A DNA stretch of 64,000 nt from Paroedura picta (Eukaryota > Chordata > Lepidosauria > Squamata > Gekkonidae). The number at the start of each line of letters is the position of its first letter. The first letter of the stretch is position 1. The notes beneath the pieces are model-generated. The model searched no databases. It saw only the letters and a list, made by a program, of their open reading frames with translations, and had not been told where the DNA came from. Position numbers and translations under genes: made by a program. Location of the stretch: positions 19,330,501 through 19,394,500 of the forward strand of contig NC_135380.1 of assembly GCF_049243985.1 (NCBI RefSeq), given 5' to 3'. Shown one piece after another: positions 11,395 to 20,935 of this stretch.

Positions 11395-11600
11395 AAGGCA
11401 GTCAGAAGGTTGGCCCTGGCTGGTCGAGAGGGTGACTTTAGTTTTTTTCGCTTGCCGTCTTGTCATTTTTTAGTAATTGTAATTATGGATTTTTTATGGA
11501 TTTTATTGTGTTTTTATACTTTTATGTGAACTGCCGTGAGTCCAATCGGGAACGGCAGTATATAAATTTAAATAATAAATAAAATCAATAAAACATAGCT
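11395..11600 (+). mobile_element. L2/CR1-like LINE 3' end
   Basis: The sequence CTGCCGTGAGTCCAATCGGG followed by AACGGCAGTATATAAATTTA and an AATAAATAAA tail is a conserved LINE 3' terminus with a stem-like CCG...CGG pair. The same terminus is at 51140-51300. It separates the Penelope-like coding fragment from the ribozyme-like segment at 11907, so it may be a later insertion. Confidence 0.65.
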
Positions 11601-11859
11601 ACTTAGCTACCCGTCATCAAATACACCAGAATATAAAACCATGGGACTCTAAAAGCACCTTGTAGCAATTCATCAGATAAGGCAGGCGAAATCTTGACTA
11701 ATAGACTTTAATAAGTTCCATCCAGACAGGAAAAACACTTCCTAGTTCCCATCCATCTCCTGGGGGGAGACTCATGGATGACAGAAATGTGATGTCTTAA
11801 CACTCCATTCCCCAAGTACTAAATAAAATTCCCAGCAACTGTTCACACACAGTTGCCAT

Positions 11860-12115
11860 GGCATCCTTTTGGCACGGAGAGATTCCCATCTTGCCATGTC
11901 CTACCTCTGAAGATGCCAGCCACAGTTACTAGTGAAACATCAGGGGCTAAAACTACCAGACCGTGGCCCCACAGCCCGGCAAACCCTCAATAGCCAGTTG
12001 ACTCTGGCCATGAAAGCCTTTGACAGCTCACTGAATGCCTCTGCGGGGTGGAAACGTTTTGGCAGACCCAGAGATTGGAAACACTCCGAAACAAGCAACC
12101 GCATCTACTATGCTC
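11860..12115 (+). mobile_element. Penelope-like terminal region with hammerhead-ribozyme-like core (fossil)
   Basis: The string CTGAAGA at 11907-11913, a stem-loop-like GCCAGCCACAGTTACTAGT and then GAAAC at 11934-11938 match the order CUGANGA - stem II - GAAA of a hammerhead core. The flanking text (ACCGTGGCCCCACAGCCCGG, GGCCATGAAAGCCTTTGACA) is a dispersed reptile repeat. Hammerhead motifs are known in the terminal repeats of Penelope-like retroelements. Its position about 0.5 kb beyond the endonuclease fragment on the same strand fits that layout. Stem II looks degenerate, so catalytic activity is unlikely. Confidence 0.5.
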
Positions 12116-12141
12116 CTTAACATTTCTACTACGCTGCAGAT

Positions 12142-12255
12142 TAGGCTTGTGCACTTCAGCTGCTTTGGTGGCCATTCAAGCCCAAAGCGGCCAGCACCAC
12201 GCTGGCCACTTTGGGCATGAATGGTTGCCGAAGCACACTGAAGTGCACAAGTCTA
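12142..12255. mobile_element. Palindromic MITE with TAGGCTTGTGCAC ends
   Basis: The left arm starts TAGGCTTGTGCACTTCAG and the right arm ends with CTGAAGTGCACAAGTCTA, its near-perfect inverse, giving arms of about 52 bp. CTGCAGAT at 12134-12141 and CTGCAGAC at 12256-12263 form a 7/8 target-site duplication, as for hAT elements. Similar termini occur at 19405-19690. Confidence 0.8.
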
Positions 12256-12969
12256 CTGCAGACACTAGAACCCTTATGGCTGTCCTACTTTTCTTTGCAT
12301 TCTTGCCATCGTCCTGCTGCCTCCTACTGCAGGCCAGCAAGCCACAGTCATGCACCCCATCATCGATGCAGAGGCCTTGATGAGTTGCCAAAAAAGAGAG
12401 TGGAGTTACCTTTATTATTTTAGGGTAGCTAGGCTAGCTGTCATGTGCATGGGCTTGGCAGCTAAGACCCAGAGGAGGGATGAGCCGTTCTTCCCCTGAG
12501 GTGACACTCCTGCTGTAACGCCAGCACCAAACTTCTCTTCCTCCCCCTCTGTGTGTCCTTCTGCATGTACAATCAATGCAAGAACCTGCAGGGATTTTTG
12601 ATACCAAATAAAACTGGGTGCAAGCAAAAACCATAACCTTAATGCTGCCTCTCGTGTCACCCTGAATGAGAGAAATCCACATTAGAATAAAGACATGGGT
12701 GCTTCCAAATAGGAGGGGGGGTCACTGACCCAGTTTATAGAAGTGAATGCCAGCTTGGGCTTAGAGGATATATCTAGAATGGCTGCATTTACTTCAGCCA
12801 GATCAGTCATTTGATGTGAAGATGGCAGCATGAAATGACTGGGATGTATCTTCTCTTACAACGTGCATTGGAAAGATGCGGCCAATCCAGCTCCCCCTTG
12901 CAAGTGACCAAATCCTTGCAGGGTTTTTTGCACAGATTTATTTATTGTATGGCAGGTGCCATACAGCCA

Positions 12970-13165
12970 AGGGATTTTAAGTTTGTCAATCTGCTGGACA
13001 AAAGACATTTGGAGGTGGCTTGCCATTGCCTGCCCCCACGTCTTGACCCTGGTATTCCTTGGAGGCAGCCTTTCCAAGTGCTAGCCAGGGCCAATCCTGC
13101 TTAGCTTTCAGAAGGGATTGGGTTTACCTGGGCTATTCAGGTCAGGTTTTGCATGGAAGTGGCTT
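12970..13165 (-). repeat. 5S-rRNA-derived SINE (antisense)
   Basis: On the - strand, CAGGATTGGCCCTGGCTAGC followed by ACTTGGAAAGGCTGCCTCCA and AGGAATACCAGG parallels the 5S rRNA segment with the internal control region and GGATGGGAGACC. A body with GGCAGGCAATGGCAAGCC follows. It is a SINE3-type element, diverged and without function. A sense copy is at 57605-58010. Confidence 0.65.
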
Positions 13166-14368
13166 GTATCCTGCTAAGAAATCCACACCTGATCCAGCCG
13201 CACTGAATTTTACCATATGTTTGGAACTGCTCTCTTAGCCAATAGTTTCCGAACGTGTGCCTCTCTAGTTTCCGCTCTTAAAGGGGAGATGGGGTTACAT
13301 TCTGTTTTCTTCCTTGAAATCAGGAACTTTGATGTGCACAATGTTGGCATTCGTTTCCTAGCCAAAAGTCACACTGTGCTGTTCACCAGTATGATGGTGA
13401 TGCCAGGTACGGTGCATTTAGTTCAGCAGTTCAAGTCAAGGCACATCCTTGCAGTGGGAGCACTGAAAACACTGTGGCTTCAATGATATTACAGGGAGGA
13501 GAAGAAGCAGAGGATGCAGCATTAAAGCTGCTGCCGTGGTCAAGGTCCTACTGCAGCAGGGCATAAGGGCTCTCACATCTCAAGAAGCCGGCTTTTCTAT
13601 TTTTCCTTTGTCTTATTTTTGTAGCAGATAGGAGTTAAATATTGTTATCAGAGAATTCTATTTTCTTAAGCCGTCTGTATAATTTATATGTCAGGAAGCT
13701 GTTTTGCCGAGGTGATGCCTCTTGCGTAATCACAACGTTGTGTAATTGCTAAAGGGACAGGACGGGCCCAGTAGGCCTTGTCAGACGACCGATCACATGC
13801 TGTTATACAACCGCATCAATAATAAAGAAATCCAACGTTTACATGGAAGCCTTGCCTTTGCGTGCAATAAGGACACCACCAGGTCTTGTTCAAAAATTCA
13901 ATCAGTTAGCTGAAGGAAAGTTCAGGCCGGGGCAGGTGGAAGTGGCATAGAGCGATTTCGTATCATTTCCTTGGGAATTCAAGCATAGCAACATTGTTTT
14001 TTTCGTAAGTGGATAGACAAGTGATTGAGTCACAAAGCCATGCACCTAGTCCATGGGGCTCTGGAGGGGAGGCATTTGATTTGCATTTCTCAGCCCTTCA
14101 TTCCGTGGAGTAAACCACTATCATGGGGTGTGGGGGGTTGCCATTCAGAGGAAATCCAGACTAGATTGAGTTGGTGAAGCTCATGGTCTACATTGTCTAC
14201 TATTGCTGGGGACAGTCTCCCACCAACTTGATTAAAAGCTAACTCGCTGTCTCTCTGTGCTAAAGCCAAGTCAGCACAAGAGCAAAGGGTACTGCTTTTC
14301 CATTGCATCTAGGTCAGAAGCATCTCTTGGACTCAGCTGTTCTATTCCATGGTACTAGATTGGTACCT

Positions 14369-14433
14369 GGGGTGGGGCTCATGGGAATTGTAGTCCATAG
14401 ACATCTGGAGGATCACAGGTTGACTACCCCTGA
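14369..14433 (-). mobile_element. Single arm of a palindromic hAT element
   Basis: GGCTCATGGGAATTGTAGTC through GGTTGACTACCCCTG matches the right arm of the family seen complete at 43381-43514. The left arm is absent, so this is a truncated remnant or a one-sided deletion product. Confidence 0.75.
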
Positions 14434-16154
14434 CCTGACATCAAGCAGTCCAAATGTGCCCACTTAGTGGTTACCATACATTAACCACTTTCTTCATTTG
14501 ACTCCTATCTTAAGGCATTTAGTTTGGTTGCCTATTTGTTTCTGGTTTCAATTTATGGTGATTGTCCTTACCTTTAAAGCCCTTCACATCCTGGGCAACA
14601 GATGCTTAAAGAACAGACTCTGTATATGAATCTGTAGCGTTTCTGATCCTCCAAACAGTTCCTTATTGTTCTTGCAAATCTATAAGAACTGCCACTCCAT
14701 CACTGTGGGCATTTATGAGAGCTGCCAACTCTTCAAAGACATACAGCTGACAAGGGATGAGGCCTAGCACTGTCCCTTTAAGGTGCACCACTGTTCTGTA
14801 TACTTGCTCCCCGGCAATACCTGTATACATGTTGAGAGGCTAGCACAGGAAAGCCCACCACAGTTTGGATTTCTGTTCTGCTACAGACACTGAGCAAGGC
14901 AAAATGGCACTTAAACACATAGGAGCCCTGTAGTTTACACATTTGTTCACATCTGTAATATATGTATATGTATCTTGTTATTAAAGAATTCCCAATCTAG
15001 AACACATCTATTTCACCCGTGAGAAACCCCAAGGCTGAAAGTCACACATCAAGTCAGCTGTTGAATCCATGCAGTATTCAAAGCCATGCAAAGGAACAGA
15101 TCTTTTAAGAAAGTGAGTCGAACCACAGCCACCGAATGCATAGCACAGAGAACTCAAAGCCTCAGTCGACGGAACAGAGCCCCTCAGACTTGCTCAGCTA
15201 GCAAATGAGTGGAAGAAAAACTGTCAAGGGGGATAATCAGTTTATGCCTACTCACCCCCAAAGCACACAAGCAATCTCTTTCTTTATCAGGGTCATCAAG
15301 AACATGTAGATACTTTGGCATTCTGTCACAAGATGGTGGGTGAAATGACAAAATGGCTGCCCTGGGAGAACCAATAACAAAACCACTGTTGTAAGAGAGT
15401 GAACCACAAAAATAGGGAGTCAGTCATGGGCAACTTGTAAATACCTCCATGTCAGCACAACCTTCAGCTGCTCATTGCCTCACATTGGTCTTCTGTTAAG
15501 GAGTCAGGATAGTTCCTCCCCTCCAGGCTGTTGGTGGCCCCACTTATTATACTGAGGAGAATTGCAGTACTCAGTTGGAAGGCGCTGTGGCTTGGATCAT
15601 CGCTCTTGTGCTTGGCTTAGCAGCCTACTCTTAAAGACCCACTCAAGAATACTGACTGGCAACTAAATGTGGAGTCAGGGAAAGTAGGTGTGGAGGTATT
15701 AAAGGAAGGAACCGTGTGCCAACACCTGTGAAAGAAGGATATCAGCCAGTTTCAAGCTGAGTACTTAAAGGTTAGCAAAAAAACAAGCAACCAAACCATG
15801 TTTCTATCTTACCTTTCCTCTGAAGACCACAGAGTGACTATAAGCACCACTTTGGAGATCCTTTACACAGGGAAGGCTGCTTTGACTTCACCTGCATATC
15901 GATGTCTTCCTCCTTGTCCTCACTCCTTTTAAAAAGCAATGCACACATGAATCTTCAGAACTAGCCTGTGAGTTGGATGACTGAATCTAGTCATTGAGTG
16001 ACTTCCGTGGCAGATAGGGAATCTGAACTTAGTCCTCTTCTTCTCACACTCTAACCCTTCTACGCTGCATTATTCTGAGATTTTTCACTCTGTCCTCTTT
16101 CTTGACTGGTCCCATTGGTTTCCCAATGGCACTTAATCTGAGGTATTCTCACCT

Positions 16155-16444
16155 AAAAGGTAAAGGTAAAGGTATCCCCTGTGCAAGCACCGAGTCATGT
16201 CTGACCCTTGGGGTGACGCCATCTAGCATTTTCATGGCAGACTCAATACGGGGTGGTTTGCCAGTGCCTTCCCCAGTCATTACCGTTTACCCCCCAGCGA
16301 GCTGGGTACTCATTTTACCGACCTCGGAAGGATGGAAGGCTGAGTCAACCTTGAGCCGGCTGCTGGGATCGAACTCCCAACCTTATGGGCAGACAGCTTC
16401 AGACAGCATATCGCTGCCTTACCACTCTGCGCCACAAGAGGCTC
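16155..16444 (-). mobile_element. Sauria-type SINE, full length, 10-bp TSD
   Basis: The reverse complement runs from GAGCCTCTTGTGGCGCAGAG (tRNA-like head) through GTTCGATCCCAGCAGCCGGC (B box) and CTGGGGGGTAAACGGTAATG to a tail of TACCTTTACCTTTACCTTT, which is Bov-B-like. ATTCTCACCT at 16145-16154 is repeated at 16445-16454. Other copies are at 20596, 37065 and 55314. This SINE family is known from lizards and mobilised by Bov-B LINEs. Confidence 0.92.
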
Positions 16445-16799
16445 ATTCTCACCTACCTCCCGGGAAACCCAAGCTTCTCAAGCATTTCTAAGAACTGTGC
16501 CATTAAACGGTTTTCACAGCTAGATTTCTTGCCATCTCTGCAGGAGTCTTTCCTTAGAACATTTCCTGTAAGGCTATTCCTCCAAACAACAACAACAAAA
16601 GCATTAACCTTTGCTAAAATTGCTTAAATCTCCTGAAAGGGTTTTAATCTTCAGTAAATTACCATCATTCATAATACATAAAATCTGGGGAACTATTTCT
16701 TAAATTACAGCATATTAAAAGTATGCTCTGTTGCTGTTCGGCAACTGATGGCTCCCATGTTGGTTATCTCAGCAGGAGTAATCTTGATCATCCATCCTC

Positions 16800-16985
16800 C
16801 GGTTGCCAGCTCTGGGTTGGGAAATTCCTGGAGATGGAGGATGGTGGGATGTGGAGGAGGATGGGCCTTCAGTGGGGTGTAATTTCCAAGGTGGTCATTT
16901 TCTCCCAGGAAATGGATCTCTATCACCTAGAGATCAATTGTAATCCTAGGAAATCTCCAGCCGCCCCCTCGAGGTTCGCAACCCG
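16800..16985. mobile_element. MITE with GGTTGCCAGC terminus
   Basis: It opens GGTTGCCAGCTCTGGGTTGG and closes with a related inverted end near GAGGTTCGCAACCCG. The interior repeats themes of CCTGGAGATGGAGG and CTATCACCTAGAGATCAATT. I recognise this as a common lizard DNA-transposon-derived repeat. The terminal inverted repeats are short and diverged. It lies about 0.7 kb upstream of the GNRH1 TATA box. Confidence 0.65.
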
Positions 16986-17433
16986 ATCCATCATTTGCTA
17001 GCCTACTAAAAACAGCAGTATTAAGGCTTAGCGGGAGACTGATGTGGCCATAGATTTGCTAAGGCAAGAGCCGCTTCTAGGTTGATCCTGGTCACAACCA
17101 GTGCTATCCTAGGCAGAATGAGTGAAGCCAATGGGTTTAGCAAAGTGTAATTCTGTTTAGGATAACACTGGATTGGTTTCTCTAGCAGAGACTTGGACTG
17201 GGCCCATTGAGTCCCACCAGCACATCGTTCTGGTGTAATAAGCTTACCACGCGTGATACTTCTAAGGCAACTATTGCTTCATTGAGACATTTCCAAACTC
17301 TCAAGACTTGTTGGGGAAATGGCAGAATCACCCAGGCTTGAATCTCTGCTGTACAATCTCTTTTGGCAAAAGACAATTTATGAGCATTAGGGGAAAGATG
17401 AGCAGCATTTACCTGCTAAACACAAAGTGGTCC

Positions 17434-17564
17434 CAATTACTCACTTCCTTTCAAGAGTTATTGTGGCAATCAAAGGCAGCAATTACTGCCAGCATGTGAG
17501 AGAGATTGACGGCCTCCTGTGAAGAAGGGCCTCATATAAAAGCAGTGTGGTAAGGCCACCAAGA
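17434..17564 (+). promoter_or_regulatory. GNRH1: GNRH1 proximal promoter with TATA box and two CAATTA sites
   Basis: A TATAAA box at 17535-17540 lies about 25-30 bp before the presumed transcription start (about 17565). Two CAATTA hexamers are at 17434-17439 and 17480-17485, roughly 130 and 85 bp upstream of that start. In mammals CAATTA elements in the GnRH promoter and enhancer bind MSX and DLX homeodomain proteins. The same use in this reptile is inferred. The transcription start itself is not shown by sequence. Confidence 0.65.
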
Positions 17565-17613
17565 AGTCAACGGAGACACCTTGTTCTGCTCATCTCTCCT
17601 ACCCGTGAATCAG
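17565..17613 (+). other. GNRH1: GNRH1 non-coding exon 1
   Basis: The segment between the TATA box and the donor CAG|GTAACG at 17613/17614 has no ATG-led coding and is followed by a 93-nt intron to the acceptor CATGCACAG at 17706. A short untranslated first exon is standard in vertebrate GNRH1. The 5' boundary is estimated from TATA spacing. Confidence 0.65.
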
Positions 17614-17716
17614 GTAACGTACTCAAATTTATTGGATCTTTCATGCTCAAGACTGAGAGTTTTCCAGGTTGTTTTGGGTAACACTGTCCCTTTTCATCAT
17701 GCACAGGCTAAAGAAG

Positions 17717-18226
17717 ATGGGGAAAGTGTTCACCAGCTTCCTTCTGTTGCTCATATGTGGGGTGACTGGCTTGGCACAGCACTGGTCGTATGGCCTGCAA
17801 CCTGGAGGGAAAAGGGACACTGAAAACTTGATAGAATCATTCCAAGAGGTAAGCTTGCTAGGTTTAGCCAGAGCCATCATGGAACCCAGACAAATGTTCT
17901 TTCTGTGCACACTCACGCCAGTTATGATACCCTAAAGTAAATTGTATTCTTTGCTCAGCTCTATCCCTTCATCCTGGGGTGACTAGGATATCTAGAATTT
18001 TGTCTCCTTAGCCCCCATTTTGGCCCTGAAATTCCCTTTGTTATGCATTACTTTTTTGTGTGGGAGCCAAAGTCAGCTGGCAAGCCATAACCAGGGCTGC
18101 ACATTACTCATGGAGCATTAAAGAAGACTGTTCTATGTATTGTCTATTGAAGACTGTTCTATGTATTGTTTATAAGTTTAATGTAAACCGCCCTGAGCCT
18201 CCAGGGAGGGCGGTATAGAAATATAA

Positions 18227-18261
<35 letters not shown>

Positions 18262-20253
18262 AGCGGTGTTCATGGCCAGAGGAGTCAGCAATGGTCATGA
18301 GCGCACACAGCTGTAAAAGGGGGTGGCAGATGGAGGGAGGTCTATCATGAGCCATCAGCCATGCTGCATAAAGAGAGTCTTTTCATCTGGAGGCAGTAGA
18401 CCTCTGAATCCCAGAGCCAGGAAGCAACATCAAGGGAAGGCCTTGGCCTGTATGCCCTGCTTGGCTCTCCAGAGCAACTCCTTGGCCTCTGCATGAAACA
18501 CAATGGTGGATGACTAGATAGCCCACTGGTCCAGTCCATCAGGGCTCTTCTTAAGTGTGGTGTGGCATGGTGCTGGAGTACTGGAGGAGGGATGGGAACT
18601 TTCCAGTCAAAATCCCCATTCAGCCCCAATGAGTCCTTGGCCAATCGTTCCCAATCAGCTCAGGAGTCAGGACAGAGCAGGAAGGGAGTGTCAGATGTGC
18701 TCGTGTGAGTTTCTTGGAGTAAGGAGGAGATTAAAAGTGTGATTGATGTGTCAAATACAGATTGCAAATGAGGTGGACAAACCGGGGGAGCCACAGCGTT
18801 TTGAGTGCACTGCCACACATCAGCACCCCACATTCCAAGGACTTAAAGGAGCCTTGGTAAGTAAAATGGGTTTGAAGCTTTTTACTTTTCTCCTTAACAA
18901 GACTCAAATGTTGTGTAATGAATACAAACTAGGCCAAGGTTTGCTAAAAACGTAGTATCTGTATTTGGGATTCTCGAGGGAGCATCTCCTCCCCTGTGTT
19001 CCCCTCCCTGCACTTTCAGATCCATCCATATCAATGTGTAACATGTCATGTGTCTATTAGTGTACAATGTGGGGAGGAGGTAGTGGAGTGCAAGGACTTG
19101 TGGGGGCCATCTCATTTTCCCTTCACCACTATTTCCTCTTCCCTTTTCCTGAAAGCCTCCAAGCCTCTCCCTGTTTTCTGCTTCCTTCCTGGCCAAACCT
19201 ACCTTTACCTGTCCCCCAATGTCTTCGCTTTCTCTCCTCGTCCTCCCCTGACAGCCTCTCCCTGGGAAAAATGTGTGTCTTCCTCCATGGTGTAGGACCC
19301 ACAAAGACTTGTGGCAGGCAGGCACCTCCCTTGGATCACTGCCTTAGGATGGGGGAAAAAAACTATGTTGGAGAACATGTGGCACAAACACTGTTCTCTA
19401 GCCCCAGTGTTTTCTGGGACAGACATTGGATATAATGGAGAGCTGGGGGCACCCTCTTTCAGAACCCCTGGAAGTGGACCCCATGGTCTGATTGTTGTGA
19501 AATTCAGAGGCGGGTCAGGGGAGAGCCTCCCGGAGCTAGTCTGAAAGTTTGGACAGAACACCCTCCCCCCGGCCCCAGGAAAGGTGGAAAGGCCGGAATT
19601 CCCATTGACATCAATGATGCCATTGACTTTAATGGGTGCTAAAGCCGAATCGGGACAGATCAGGTCCCTGGTGCACAAGCCTATGTACAGACCCTGTAAT
19701 TCCAGGAGCCCCTTCATGCTGTTTGTTAGGGGGCCATTATGCTGTGATTGGTAGGGGGTCTTCATACTTACGTGGTTTGCAGACCACAAGAAGAAGTAAA
19801 AAAGGTCATACGCATGCAGTGTTAGTAATGGATCTTGCGCACTGCTCATTAAGTTGCATAAGTGTGAAGGCCGTTTAGATACTGGGCCATCCTGCCAGAG
19901 CTTGAGAAACAAAAAAGCTGAATGCGAGGACCACCAAGGCCCTGCAAATTCTTAAACTAGCAATGGTGCTACAGGCCCTGTAAACCCTTAAACCAGGGCT
20001 GTTATACTTGGTTTTCTATTTTCAGTTTTTCACCTGTCTATTTTACTGCATAGGCTGGAGCATGATTCATCCTAGCTTTCTAGTATCTAATCCTTGACAA
20101 AATTCACTGAATATGATGCAACATTTGCTGATATTTGCCGTTTTGAGTGTTTAATATTAAAAAAAGGGGGGGAGACTTATGTAAAAATTATACATGTATT
20201 ATGCATTACAGGCAAGTCTGATGGACCGGGAGACTGGGCAAAAGAAGATTTAA
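17717..20253 (+). CDS. GNRH1: GNRH1, progonadoliberin-1 precursor (Gln8-GnRH), complete
   Basis: The coding exons are 17717-17848 (preceded by 10 nt of leader after the acceptor), 18761-18856 and 20212-20253 (TAA), encoding 89 residues. Residues 1-20 ([20 protein letters not shown]) are a signal peptide. Residues 21-30 are the decapeptide [10 protein letters not shown], followed by GKR (amidation glycine and dibasic cleavage site). Residues 34-89 are the GnRH-associated peptide, starting [11 protein letters not shown] and ending [13 protein letters not shown]. Gln at position 8 of the hormone is the avian/reptilian form, where mammals have Arg. The chicken precursor is 92 residues with the same exon pattern and a similar ...KEI end. 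The secreted hormone drives pituitary gonadotropin release through GNRHR. DOCK5 ends 7.3 kb downstream on the opposite strand. Confidence 0.96.
18125..18262 (+). mobile_element. L2-like LINE 3' end with (AAAT)n tail
   Basis: AACCGCCCTGAGCCTCCAGG followed by GAGGGCGGTATAGAAATATA and a run of about ten AAAT units is the typical reptile L2 terminus, with a GCCCTC...GAGGGC stem. It lies in the GNRH1 intron 17849-18760. Just upstream, the phrase GAAGACTGTTCTATGTATTG occurs twice in tandem. Confidence 0.75.
18360..18556 (+). repeat. Dispersed LINE/SINE-type 3' fragment (CAGGGCTCTTCTTA)
   Basis: The phrases GGCCTTGGCCTGTATGCCCT, CTCCTTGGCCTCTGCATGAA, GGACTAG-like and CCATCAGGGCTCTTCTTA are a familiar dispersed squamate repeat end. 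The element class was not determined. Same GNRH1 intron as the LINE tail at 18125. Confidence 0.5.
19405..19690 (-). mobile_element. MITE with GTGCACAAGCCTATG end in a GNRH1 intron
   Basis: The right edge GGTGCACAAGCCTATG is the terminal motif seen inverted at 12142, and the interior carries CATTGACATCAATGATGCCATTGACTTTAATGG-type imperfect repeats (19602-19634). The element keeps the - strand open for a long way, which explains a spurious 235-codon frame at 19205-19912. The left boundary is uncertain. Confidence 0.5.
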
Positions 20254-20490
20254 ATCTCCAGAAAGAAACACACAAAGTTTAGGTACAAACTCCAATGTAT
20301 GTGTTGCTGTATATTGTGAAATGTGTGGGAGTATTTTGAGACTAGAATTTCATTGAGAAAGGCACCATATGAATGGACTTCCTGTGCCTATATCAACATT
20401 AATAAATATTATCAACCTTAACCAATAGTCAGTGTTTAAATTGCATATACCCCACCATTCCCTTGAATTGTCCAATGTGACATAATAAAG
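20254..20490 (+). other. GNRH1: GNRH1 3' UTR with two AATAAA signals
   Basis: AATAAA at 20401-20406 and again at 20484-20489 follow the stop codon. The first would give a 3' UTR of about 170 nt, consistent with short GNRH1 transcripts. Beyond the second signal the sequence enters an interspersed repeat. Confidence 0.6.
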
Positions 20491-20499
20491 AATGCTGCA

Positions 20500-20935
20500 A
20501 AATTTGTACCAGGGTATGAGCTTTCATGAGTCACTGCTCACGTCTTCAGAAAACCTCACACCCTGACACAAACTTTGGTAGCCTTTAAGGTGCTAAGAGC
20601 TTCTTGTGGCGCAGAGTGGTAAGGCAGCCGTCTGAAAGCTTTGCCCATGAGGCTGGGAGTTCGATCCCAGCAGCCGGCTCAAGGTTGACTCAGCCTTCCA
20701 TCCTTCTGAGGTCAGTAAAATGAGTACCCAGCTTGCTGGGGGGTAAACGGTAATGACTGGGGAAGGGAACGGCAAACCACCCCGTATTGAGTCTGCCATG
20801 AAAACGCTAGAGGGCGTCACCCCAAGGGTCAGACATGACTCGGTGCTTGCATGGGATACCTTTACCTTTAAGGTGCTACTGGATTCTTCCTCTTTTTTAC
20901 GGCTACAGACGAATATGGCTACCCATCCTGATCTG
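20500..20935. repeat. Interspersed repeat split by a Sauria SINE
   Basis: The flanks (GGGTATGAGCTTTCATGAGT... before; GGTGCTACTGGATTCTTCC and GGCTACAGACGAATATGGCT after) form one older reptile repeat when the SINE at 20596-20864 is removed. The repeat family is not named here. Related fragments are at 6715, 31345 and 36303. Confidence 0.6.
20596..20864 (+). mobile_element. Sauria-type SINE, full length, perfect 14-bp TSD
   Basis: Head GAGCTTCTTGTGGCGCAGAG, B box GTTCGATCCCAGCAGCCGGC, tail GGGATACCTTTA. CCTTTAAGGTGCTA at 20582-20595 is repeated at 20865-20878. The intact duplication suggests a fairly recent insertion into the older repeat around it. Confidence 0.93.

Larger units (their letters stand above)
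12264..17430. other. KCTD9-GNRH1 intergenic region
   Basis: Besides the listed repeats (12970-13165, 14369-14433, 16155-16444, 16800-16985), this stretch holds only short open frames without homology that I recognise. A MIR-like antisense SINE remnant may lie at about 15965-16080, with the tRNA-SINE-like order of an AATCTGAAC box followed by AACCCTTCTACGCTGCAT. I see no additional gene between KCTD9 and GNRH1. Confidence 0.55.

Noticed and set aside
19205-19912. 235-codon open frame on the - strand
   Set aside because: It lies over a GNRH1 intron and a MITE, has no recognisable domain, and its composition is that of the repeat.
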